From: an uncultured Clostridia bacterium
Lineage (GTDB): Bacteria > Bacillota > Clostridia > TANB77 > CAG-508
Reading direction: 5' to 3'
DNA length: 7,888 bases
Assembly: GCA_944386375.1 (NCBI GenBank)
Contig: CALXAW010000059.1
Location: 1-7,888, forward strand
How positions within the stretch are numbered: the first letter of the stretch is position 1; each line of letters begins with the position of its first letter. Below, piece by piece: positions 1 to 5,976 of the stretch. A model generated the notes under the pieces. That model made no database searches. It saw only the letters and a program-made list of their open reading frames with translations, and had not been told where the DNA came from. The position numbers and the translations under genes were made by a program.

Positions 1-1143
1 TTCCAAGGAAAATCAATAAGATTAGAATTTCTATCATTTGGTTCTGAAAGTGAGCTAAAAAGGGTTTGTCAAAACATATATAAATATAATAATCCTGGAC
101 AATTATCAGATACAAATGGATACAAAATAAATGAGATGAAAGATGGTTCCAGAGTTGTTGTTGTAAGACCAAGCTTTTCTGAAACTTGGGCATTTTTCGT
201 AAGAAAATTCGATGTAAAGCGCTCTACTTTGGAACAATGGTTTAAAGGAGAAAAAGGGTCTGCAGAATCTATTGAACTTCTAAAATATCTTGTAAAAGGT
301 GCAAGAATCATATCAATTACTGGTGAGCAAGGTTGTGGAAAAACAACAATGCTTATGGGAATGATTGAAAATATATATGAAACAATGAACATAAGGGTTC
401 AAGAAACAGCATTTGAGTTGCATTTAAGAAAAATATACCCAACAAGAAACATTTTAACATTTAGAGAAACAGATACAATTTCAGGACAAGAAGGATTAGA
501 CGTTCAAAAGAAAACTGACGGTTCTGTTAACATCATTGGAGAGGTTGCAACTGACCCTGTTGCATCTTGGATGATACAAGCAGCACAAGTTGCATCTAAA
601 TTTACATTATTTACACACCACGCAAAAACATTTCCAAACTTAGTAATGGCACTAAGAAACTCAATGCTTAGAACAGGTGTATTTACAGACGAAAAAACAG
701 CAGAAGAGCAAGTTGTACAAGTACTTAACTTTAATGTACACCTAGTAAAAGACTTTAGAGGAAGAAGATATATAGAAAGAGTAACAGAATGTATACCAGT
801 AGAAAACAAAAACGAGTATACATTTGATCATAGAAAAGAAAAAACACTAGAAGGAAAATTTGACAAATTTTTTGACAATGCAACACATTTCTTTACAAAA
901 TCAACAGACAAGCAATTATACATATATAGAAATATAATGGAATGTATAGATGGCGAATTTGTAATAACAAATAAAATATCAGACGAAAACATAAAAGAAA
1001 TGAGAAACAACATGGACGAATCAGATGTAGTAGAATTTGACAAATTTGTAGAAAGACATTGGGGAAGCCAAAAAACAACAAGTGTAGAACACGAAGAAGA
1101 ACATAAAAAAAGAGGAAGAAAACCAAAAATGGTAACAGAATAA
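1..1143 (+). CDS. CpaF/TadA-like secretion ATPase, 5' truncated by the window edge
   Basis: This frame is open from base 1, so the Met codon at 136 is internal and the true start lies outside the window; 380 residues are visible. A Walker A loop (GEQGCGKTT, 322-348) is followed by an ETAFEL segment that resembles the EDTAEL box of CpaF ATPases, then a Walker B-like stretch (VNIIGEV, 526-546) and a histidine box (HHA, 616-624) like the THAN motif. Upstream, DGSRVVVVRP resembles the linker before the ATPase core in this family. Such enzymes are cytoplasmic hexamers that power assembly of Tad pili, archaella and type II secretion pseudopili. The core is divergent: the usual LR..PD arginines before Walker B are not seen, and GEVR reads GEVA. 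The C-terminus ends in an acidic run and a basic KKRGRKPK tail. The next gene, a T2SSF-like membrane protein, supports the role. The superfamily is secure; the subfamily is not. Confidence 0.88.
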   Translation, partial: FQGKSIRLEFLSFGSESELKRVCQNIYKYNNPGQLSDTNGYKINEMKDGSRVVVVRPSFSETWAFFVRKFDVKRSTLEQWFKGEKGSAESIELLKYLVKGARIISITGEQGCGKTTMLMGMIENIYETMNIRVQETAFELHLRKIYPTRNILTFRETDTISGQEGLDVQKKTDGSVNIIGEVATDPVASWMIQAAQVASKFTLFTHHAKTFPNLVMALRNSMLRTGVFTDEKTAEEQVVQVLNFNVHLVKDFRGRRYIERVTECIPVENKNEYTFDHRKEKTLEGKFDKFFDNATHFFTKSTDKQLYIYRNIMECIDGEFVITNKISDENIKEMRNNMDESDVVEFDKFVERHWGSQKTTSVEHEEEHKKRGRKPKMVTE

Positions 1144-1173
1144 AATTCAAAAGATAATCCACTACAACAAAAA

Positions 1174-1179
1174 AGGAGG
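1174..1179 (+). promoter_or_regulatory. Ribosome binding site AGGAGG that sets the start of the platform gene
   Basis: A perfect AGGAGG lies 8 bases before TTG at 1188 and 5 bases before GTG at 1185. The longest reading frame would begin at GTG 1179, but that codon overlaps the binding site itself, so it cannot be the real start. TTG 1188 has the best spacing and matches the 8-base spacing before the TTG start at 4016. GTG 1185 remains possible. Confidence 0.75.
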
Positions 1180-1187
1180 TGCAAGTG

Positions 1188-3257
1188 TTGCTTCAGCAGA
1201 TAATACCGTATCTATTAGTAGGCTCTATAGGATTACTTGTATTAGTAGTTATTATATTTTTAATATTAAAGCAAAAAATGGGAAAATCAGAATACAAAAA
1301 AATAAAAGCACTACAAGAAGGTACTAAAACAAGTAATTTTTCACTAGAAATACTATACCAAAAATTATACTTAACATATATAAAAATACCACTATTAAAA
1401 AGATACATACTAAAACTTAGAAGAAGACTAGAAATAATAAATATAGATGACGAATATGTAACAAGAAGAGATGCAGCAAAAGTATTAACAAAAACACTAG
1501 GTTTAATAATTCCAGTAGCGTTAGGAACAATATGGATAACACATGCTAATCCATTTTTAATGTTTATACTACTATTATTTGAGCTATTTATGATTGACAC
1601 ATTGGTAGATGGAATGGTGGACAAGCTAGACAATAAACTATTATTAGAACAAATAGACTTTTTCTCAGAAATACGTCACGCATATCATGAATACAACATG
1701 GTAGAAGAAGCAATATACCAAGTATCACAAGATGACGAAAAAAACGTATCACGCCAAGGAGAAAAAATATATGAAGTACTAATATCAAATGACCCAGAAA
1801 CAGAGCTAGAAAAATACTATGACGTGGCTCCAAACAGCTTTTTAAAAGAATTTGCAGGTGTGTCATACCTAACAAAAGAATTTGGAGACAGAAAAGTAAA
1901 TGGAGCATCACTATACTTAAAAAATGTTAATAACATAACAGAAGAAATGCAACTAGAAATATTAAAAAGAGACAAATTAAACTATGTATTTCAAAGTTTA
2001 TCTGTAATATCAATAGTACCAATATTATTACTAGAACCGATAAAAAGTTGGGCAGTATCAAGCTTTAGTTTTACCCAAAGTTTTTACGAAGGTAAAACAG
2101 GTATGATAGTACAAATAATATTATTAATAATAACATTTTTATCATACATACTAACAAGAAAACTAAAAGACAATGGCTCAACACAAATAGATACAAAAAA
2201 TAGAGAAAACCCATGGCAAGCAAAAGTATACAAAAATCCAATGGGAAAAAAAGTAGTAGACTTATTTATACCAAAAAAAGGCACAAAAGATTATAGAAAA
2301 GTACAAAACTTATTAAAAGATTCTGCATCAAAGCTAAAAATGGAATGGCTATATGTAAATAGAATAGTAATTGCAATAGCTACATTTATAGCATCAATGA
2401 TAATATTTTTCTACTTGCACCAAGTAGCCATAGACTATATATATACAGAGCCGACAACAGACTATGACTTAATAGGGGGCATGTCCGAAAAGGATCAAAG
2501 AGAAGCAGAAGAACTAACCAAAATAGATAATGAATTTATAAATAGATTTAAAGGAAACACAGATGTAACAGTAGAGCAAATAAAAACAACAATGCAATAT
2601 TCACCATATTATGAAGAAGTATCAGACGAAGAATTGCAAACGGCAGCAGAAAGAGTATATAGTAAATTACAAGTAATAAATAGCGAATACTTACAATGGT
2701 TTGAATTACTATTAGCATTTGTATTTGCAATAGTAGGATATATGGCACCAATTTGGATGTTAATGTTCCAAATGAAGATGAGGCAACTAGAAATGGAAGA
2801 CGAAGTACTACAATTCCAAACAATTATACTAATGCTTATGCGTATAGAAAGGGTTAATGTAGAAATAATACTAGAATGGCTAGAAAGATACTCAAATATA
2901 TTCCGCGAGCCAATAAGCAAATGTGTTAACAACTACGAGGCTGGAGCATGGGAAGCATTAGAAGAACTAAAAGAAGATGTTTCTTACTTACCATTTATAC
3001 GTATAATAGAAAGTTTACAAGCAGCAGTAGAAAAAATACCTATAAAAGACGCATTTGACGAACTAGACTCAGAAAGAGAATATTACCAAGAAAAGAGAAA
3101 AGAATCAAACAACAGATTAATAAGCAGAAAAGGAATGATAGGAAAGGCAATAGGTTTTGCACCAATGGTATGTCTATTTATAGGATACTTAATAGTACCA
3201 CTTGTTTTCATAGGAATGATGTCAATGTCAGATACTATGTCAAACCTACAAGCTTAA
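1188..3257 (+). CDS. Double T2SSF-like platform protein (TadB-TadC-like or archaellum-platform-like)
   Basis: This 689-residue integral membrane protein is probably the assembly platform that couples the upstream ATPase to filament subunits. Counting from TTG 1188, hydrophobic segments lie near residues 5-27, 100-118, 121-138, 267-283, 305-322, 390-411, 504-526 and 654-679. Alternating topology puts two charged helical blocks (about 139-266 and 527-653) in the cytoplasm, each just after a helix pair or helix, as in T2SSF domains. The second block has the typical pattern of an LMLMRI helix, then a helix around EIILEWLERY and a short EAGAWEALEEL helix. An acidic loop of about 90 residues (412-503) would lie outside the membrane. 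Classical Tad systems use two separate proteins of about 300 residues each; here both halves are one chain. It begins about 44 bases after the ATPase stop and ends 18 bases before the first pilin-like gene, so the three are probably cotranscribed. Family assignment rests on topology and context more than on motifs. Confidence 0.8.
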   Translation: MLQQIIPYLLVGSIGLLVLVVIIFLILKQKMGKSEYKKIKALQEGTKTSNFSLEILYQKLYLTYIKIPLLKRYILKLRRRLEIINIDDEYVTRRDAAKVLTKTLGLIIPVALGTIWITHANPFLMFILLLFELFMIDTLVDGMVDKLDNKLLLEQIDFFSEIRHAYHEYNMVEEAIYQVSQDDEKNVSRQGEKIYEVLISNDPETELEKYYDVAPNSFLKEFAGVSYLTKEFGDRKVNGASLYLKNVNNITEEMQLEILKRDKLNYVFQSLSVISIVPILLLEPIKSWAVSSFSFTQSFYEGKTGMIVQIILLIITFLSYILTRKLKDNGSTQIDTKNRENPWQAKVYKNPMGKKVVDLFIPKKGTKDYRKVQNLLKDSASKLKMEWLYVNRIVIAIATFIASMIIFFYLHQVAIDYIYTEPTTDYDLIGGMSEKDQREAEELTKIDNEFINRFKGNTDVTVEQIKTTMQYSPYYEEVSDEELQTAAERVYSKLQVINSEYLQWFELLLAFVFAIVGYMAPIWMLMFQMKMRQLEMEDEVLQFQTIILMLMRIERVNVEIILEWLERYSNIFREPISKCVNNYEAGAWEALEELKEDVSYLPFIRIIESLQAAVEKIPIKDAFDELDSEREYYQEKRKESNNRLISRKGMIGKAIGFAPMVCLFIGYLIVPLVFIGMMSMSDTMSNLQA

Positions 3258-3275
3258 TTAAAAAGGAGAAAACAT

Positions 3276-4001
3276 ATGGAAAATGCAACAAAAGCCTTGC
3301 TAATAGGAGCAGGTATGTTATTTGCAGTAGTAGTAGTCTCTATGGTATTATATACATATAACCAAATAACAACATATTATAATTCAAAACAAGACGAACA
3401 AGAAGTAAAACAACAAGCAGAATTTAATATAGAATTTTCGGCATATGATAGAGATGATGTAACAGGTTTTGAATTAGTAAGTTTAATAAATAAAATAATA
3501 AATTACAACAGACAAAATGCTGTAGATTCTAATTTGGGGTTTGAAAATAATGATAAAAATTGGACTAAAATGAGTATTAGCTTCGAAATAACTGACGATG
3601 AAATAACTGAGCCTAAACCGACTAATGATGGGGAAACAGGTCAATTATTTTCAACATCAATATATAATTCAGAACATTCAAGAACTGAAACTGAATTAGA
3701 AGACATAATAAGAAGAATGAATCTTTTAGAAAAAGAATATGGTTCTGGGGTATTATCTAAATTGGTTTCAAATAGAACTAATATGTTACATTACTATGGT
3801 AGTGGAGATGCAAATCGTGATAAAAACTTAAAAACTACAAAAGAAGTATTAGGTAAGGATGTGCAGAATTTACCTACTGAAAAAGAAGTTATAGAATATG
3901 GACAATATACTGAATTCAAAAGAGCTGATTTTGAATGTGTAAATAGAAGTTACGACGATAATACAGGAAGACTTATATTATTAGAGTATAGACAAAAATA
4001 A
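3276..4001 (+). CDS. Pilin-like protein 1, MENATKAL family, large variant
   Basis: This 241-residue protein starts with MENATKAL and has one hydrophobic helix at about residues 8-27. The ATG is supported by AAAGGAG with 7 bases spacing. After the helix comes an EFN..F..Y motif (49-57), then a G-x-E-L-x-x-L-I-N-K helix (64-73); both are shared with the paralogues at 4016 and 5101. The C-terminal block (FEC.....DDNTGRLILLEY) contains the only cysteine, Cys221. Compared with its siblings it carries an extra domain of about 100 residues (roughly 105-205) rich in charged and polar residues, which may be surface exposed. Helix position, size and neighbours (ATPase and platform) suggest a filament or pseudopilus subunit, perhaps a minor one. 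No classical G-F-T-L-I-E prepilin signal is present. I do not recognise a named family; the pilin-like role is inference. Confidence 0.8.
   Translation: MENATKALLIGAGMLFAVVVVSMVLYTYNQITTYYNSKQDEQEVKQQAEFNIEFSAYDRDDVTGFELVSLINKIINYNRQNAVDSNLGFENNDKNWTKMSISFEITDDEITEPKPTNDGETGQLFSTSIYNSEHSRTETELEDIIRRMNLLEKEYGSGVLSKLVSNRTNMLHYYGSGDANRDKNLKTTKEVLGKDVQNLPTEKEVIEYGQYTEFKRADFECVNRSYDDNTGRLILLEYRQK
3277..3296 (+). repeat. 20-base direct repeat, copy 1 (5' end of pilin-like gene 1)
   Basis: These 20 bases are identical to 4017-4036 at the start of the second pilin-like gene, and 18 of 20 match 5102-5121 in the gene at 5101. The repeat covers the codons of the shared ENATKA signature. It reflects gene duplication or selection on the N-terminus, not a mobile element. 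Confidence 0.85.
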
Positions 4002-4015
4002 AAGAGGTGAGATAA

Positions 4016-4573
4016 TTGGAAAATGCAACAAAAGCCCTAATAATGGCAGCAACAATATTAATATCAATGGTAGTGTTATCACTTGGGCTATATCTTGCAG
4101 CAACATTTAGCTCATTTTCTGCACAAGTAAATGAAGAAACAAGGCAAAAACAAATATCAGAATTTAATGGACAATTTACCAAATATTTAGGTAGAAAAGA
4201 CTTGACAATACATGATATAATAACAGTAGCAAATTTAGCAAAACAAAATAATGAGAATTATGATTTGAAATTTGAAGATAGAAATACAGGTACAAGCGAA
4301 GATGCAAATACATTATATATAAGTGTAGAAGTACATGGATTAAGGTCTAATGTAGTTTATAATTTTGAATTGGAATCAGATAATTTTGCAAATGATACTA
4401 ATTCAATGAATAGTCAAGTAAATACTATAACAAATCCTAATACAGGTTTCCCTGAGACAAAAGCAAAACAATATGAATGTACACAAGTACTTATAAGTGA
4501 ACCTACTCAAAGGGTATACAAAGTTGTATTTGAAGAAAGTGACCAAGAATATACAGATATTAAACAACAGTAA
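4016..4573 (+). CDS. Pilin-like protein 2, MENATKAL family, TTG start
   Basis: This 185-residue paralogue begins at TTG 4016, which restores the MENATKAL signature at exactly the same place as in its neighbours; AGAGGTGA (4003-4010) sits at good spacing and nearly touches the previous stop. The hydrophobic helix spans about residues 8-32. EFN..F..Y falls at residues 49-57, the identical position to protein 1, so the length of the N-terminal helix is conserved. A middle beta-type region (LYISVEV and NVVYNFELE) leads to the C-terminal block QYEC.....PTQRVYKVVFEE with the only cysteine, Cys155. The likely role is an exported, membrane-anchored filament subunit. The TTG start may lower its expression relative to the siblings. 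Only 16 bases separate it from the next gene. The paralogy is clear; the function is inferred. Confidence 0.82.
   Translation: MENATKALIMAATILISMVVLSLGLYLAATFSSFSAQVNEETRQKQISEFNGQFTKYLGRKDLTIHDIITVANLAKQNNENYDLKFEDRNTGTSEDANTLYISVEVHGLRSNVVYNFELESDNFANDTNSMNSQVNTITNPNTGFPETKAKQYECTQVLISEPTQRVYKVVFEESDQEYTDIKQQ
4017..4036 (+). repeat. 20-base direct repeat, copy 2 (5' end of pilin-like gene 2)
   Basis: These bases are identical to 3277-3296. The two copies are 740 bases apart in the same orientation, so homologous exchange between them would delete or fuse the first pilin-like gene. The identity includes third codon positions. Confidence 0.85.
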
Positions 4574-4578
4574 ATTAA

Positions 4579-4583
4579 AGAGG
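4579..4583 (+). promoter_or_regulatory. Ribosome binding site AGAGG that sets the start at 4590
   Basis: AGAGG ends directly before ATG 4584 and 6 bases before ATG 4590. Only the second Met has workable spacing, giving a protein that starts MKKF. A longer reading frame back to 4497 overlaps the previous gene and has no binding site. Confidence 0.7.
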
Positions 4584-4589
4584 ATGCTT

Positions 4590-5021
4590 ATGAAGAAGTT
4601 TATAATAATATTTATTACTATAGTTATAGTAATATTAGCTTTAATATATGGATATTTTACATATAATGATAATATAAAAACTATAAAGCAAGAAAATGCA
4701 GTATACGAAGAATATTATCAAAAAGAAATATATGGAGCAGACTTAGCAACAGTAATAAATAAAGCAATAAATAGTAACGAAACAAATTATATAGAAAAAG
4801 ACAATAAAGGAGCATATATAGAAAATAACACAAATTCAATAAAAATAGATATACATATATTAGATAATGACACAACATATAATATGGAGACATTTTATAA
4901 TAATGGAATAGACAAATTCGTAGAAAATTATAATATAATACAATTTAAATGTACAAGCATAGAATATCATAGCGAAACAGGTAAAATAAAATATATGTTA
5001 TTTGAACAAATAACAACATAA
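4590..5021 (+). CDS. Pilin-like protein 3, divergent N-terminus (MKKF start)
   Basis: This 143-residue protein has one hydrophobic helix (about residues 4-24) after a short MKK leader and lacks the MENATKAL signature of the surrounding genes. The rest still fits the set: YGADLATVINKAINSN (48-63) matches the D/E-L-x-x-x-I-N-K-x-x-x-x-N block of protein 1. The end, QFKC.....SETGKIKYMLFEQ, matches the C-terminal block with the only cysteine, Cys121. It is therefore a diverged paralogue whose membrane anchor has been replaced or has drifted. The protein could be a minor or priming subunit, or a membrane-held accessory protein not processed like the others. It lies 16 bases after gene 2 and 79 bases before the gene at 5101. 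I do not recognise a named family. Confidence 0.75.
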   Translation: MKKFIIIFITIVIVILALIYGYFTYNDNIKTIKQENAVYEEYYQKEIYGADLATVINKAINSNETNYIEKDNKGAYIENNTNSIKIDIHILDNDTTYNMETFYNNGIDKFVENYNIIQFKCTSIEYHSETGKIKYMLFEQITT

Positions 5022-5031
5022 AACAGATATT

Positions 5032-5059
5032 AACTTTAGATAAGAAAACTTATCTAGTT
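5032..5059 (+). other. RNA hairpin before the putative major pilin gene
   Basis: A perfect 8-bp stem (5037-5044 with 5049-5056) closes an AAAA loop. Three more pairs (AAC with GTT) can form below after a two-T bulge. It lies in the widest untranslated gap of the pilin-like cluster. The following bases are T- and A-rich but hold no long T run, so a strong intrinsic terminator is doubtful. It could be a weak attenuator, or a stabilising 5' structure for a processed transcript of the next gene. Confidence 0.45.
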
Positions 5060-5085
5060 TATATAAATAAATTTAAAAATAATCT

Positions 5086-5092
5086 AAGGAGG
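5086..5092 (+). promoter_or_regulatory. Strong ribosome binding site AAGGAGG for the gene at 5101
   Basis: AAGGAGG is fully complementary to the usual 16S anti-SD core and stands 8 bases before ATG 5101. It is at least as good as any other site in the pilin-like cluster, consistent with a highly expressed subunit. Confidence 0.7.
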
Positions 5093-5100
5093 AATTTATT

Positions 5101-5499
5101 ATGGAGAATGCAACAAAAGCATTGATAATTGCAGCAGCTATATTAATAGCGATAGTACTTATATCATTAGGAGTATATGTTCTGGGAATAGGACAAGAAT
5201 CTATAAATAATGCAGATATGTCAGAGCAAGAAATTACAACATTTAATGCAAAATTTGAATCATATGACGGAGATAATGTAATGGGGTCAAAAGTGAATGC
5301 ATTATTAAATACAATTGCAACTAATAATCGTTCAGAAGGAACTGATGGAAGGCAAGTAGAATTAGACCAAAGCGGAACTATAAAATCAACAGATGAAAAA
5401 GCAAAAACAGGTAAAGCATATGATGTTGAATTGAATGAAGATCCTACAACAGGATTGATTACAAGTATTACAATTAAAGAAAAAACAGCTAATCCATAA
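5101..5499 (+). CDS. Pilin-like protein 4, compact MENATKAL protein, possible major subunit
   Basis: This is the shortest member, 132 residues. MENATKAL is followed by a clean Ala/Ile/Leu/Val helix (about 8-30). Then come FN..F..Y (48-55), DGDNVMGSKVNALLN (56-70) and a C-terminal hairpin-like block (AYDVE at 106-110, TTGLITSITI at 116-125). That block matches the ends of proteins 1-3 but has no cysteine. The sequence contains no cysteine at all and no insert, so it looks like the minimal form of the fold. The strongest ribosome binding site and a hairpin at 5032-5059 precede it. Small size, uninterrupted fold and strong translation signal are what one expects of a major filament subunit, but abundance cannot be read from DNA. 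The N-terminal helix, ATPase and platform genes support a type IV filament role. No classical prepilin cleavage site is seen. Confidence 0.82.
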   Translation: MENATKALIIAAAILIAIVLISLGVYVLGIGQESINNADMSEQEITTFNAKFESYDGDNVMGSKVNALLNTIATNNRSEGTDGRQVELDQSGTIKSTDEKAKTGKAYDVELNEDPTTGLITSITIKEKTANP

Positions 5500-5506
5500 C
5501 TTTTTT

Positions 5507-5514
5507 AGGAGGTG
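5507..5514 (+). promoter_or_regulatory. Ribosome binding site AGGAGGTG for the gene at 5524
   Basis: AGGAGG ends 11 bases before ATG 5524 and only 4 bases before an out-of-frame ATG at 5517. The 5524 start gives the MENVTDAL signature shared with the paralogues, so it is the real one despite the long spacing. The decoy ATG 5517 may reduce initiation. Confidence 0.6.
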
Positions 5515-5523
5515 TAATGCACC

Positions 5524-5976
5524 ATGGAAAATGTAACAGATGCATTGTATATGGGTTTTGCAGTATTGGCATTTACTTTAGCACTCAGTATAAGCATTGG
5601 TGCATTTACCCAAGTAACAGAAGTATCAAATTATATTGTAGAAAGTAAAGATCAAGAAACATTATACACATATGTAGATTACCAAGGAGGCAATACAGCA
5701 AGAATTGTAGGAGAAGAAACTATTATACCTGCATTATATAGAGCATATGAAGAAAACTATATTATAAGATTTTTTGATAAAAATGGAGAAAGAGAGTTTA
5801 TAGAAGTAAAACAAGATGCTGCCTGGATACCAACAAACCAAATTAATTTAAGACAAATGACCCTAGGGACACCAGAAGAAGCTGTTGAATTTGTAAATCA
5901 ATTAATCCAAGGCAACTTAGATTCAAAATTTGATAATAGAATAAGGTTAAAAGTTGCAAATGAACGGACTTTATGA
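5524..5976 (+). CDS. Pilin-like protein 5, MENVTDAL variant, reading frame interrupted near its end
   Basis: The visible product is 150 residues. MENVTDAL and a hydrophobic helix (about 8-28) mark it as a relative of the MENATKAL proteins, but the remainder is different: an aromatic and acidic region, a helix around EETIIPALYRAYEEN (64-78), a strand pair FFDKNGEREFIEV (83-95), and a helix EEAVEFVNQLI (118-128). The frame ends at TGA 5974, the only non-TAA stop among the complete genes here, just after an ill-fitting VANERTL. The next frame, open from 5951, encodes a plausible continuation to 6106. Dropping one A from the AAAA at 5949-5952 would give a continuous protein of 193 residues. The gene is therefore either mutated, recoded by +1 frameshifting, or affected by a sequence error. 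Its likely role is a specialised, minor filament subunit. Confidence 0.72.
   Translation: MENVTDALYMGFAVLAFTLALSISIGAFTQVTEVSNYIVESKDQETLYTYVDYQGGNTARIVGEETIIPALYRAYEENYIIRFFDKNGEREFIEVKQDAAWIPTNQINLRQMTLGTPEEAVEFVNQLIQGNLDSKFDNRIRLKVANERTL

Noticed and set aside
136..138. ATG as the start of the ATPase gene
   Set aside because: The same frame is open back to base 1 and encodes family-like sequence (RLEFLSFGSE...), and no binding site precedes 136. It is an internal Met.
1179..1187. GTG 1179 as start of the platform gene
   Set aside because: It overlaps the AGGAGG binding site at 1174-1179; starts at 1185 or 1188 have proper spacing.
2411..2427. Inverted repeat with a 7-bp stem and 3-base loop
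   Set aside because: It lies inside a membrane-helix coding region and has no T tract; a stem this short is expected by chance in AT-rich DNA.
69..2932. Minus-strand open frames opposite the ATPase and platform genes
   Set aside because: They lie antisense to well-supported genes, have no good binding sites, and show the Leu/Phe/Ser/Ile-rich composition expected from the reverse of A-rich coding DNA.
3170..3361. 63-codon plus-strand frame across the platform and pilin-like gene junction
   Set aside because: It overlaps the end of one good gene and the start of another out of frame, and has no binding site or recognisable sequence.
4497..4589. Longer N-terminus for pilin-like protein 3
   Set aside because: It would overlap gene 2 by 77 bases, and the binding site AGAGG at 4579-4583 points to ATG 4590, directly before the membrane helix.
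5517..5519. ATG upstream of the 5524 start
   Set aside because: It is out of frame with the pilin-like protein, only 4 bases from the binding site, and its frame closes quickly.
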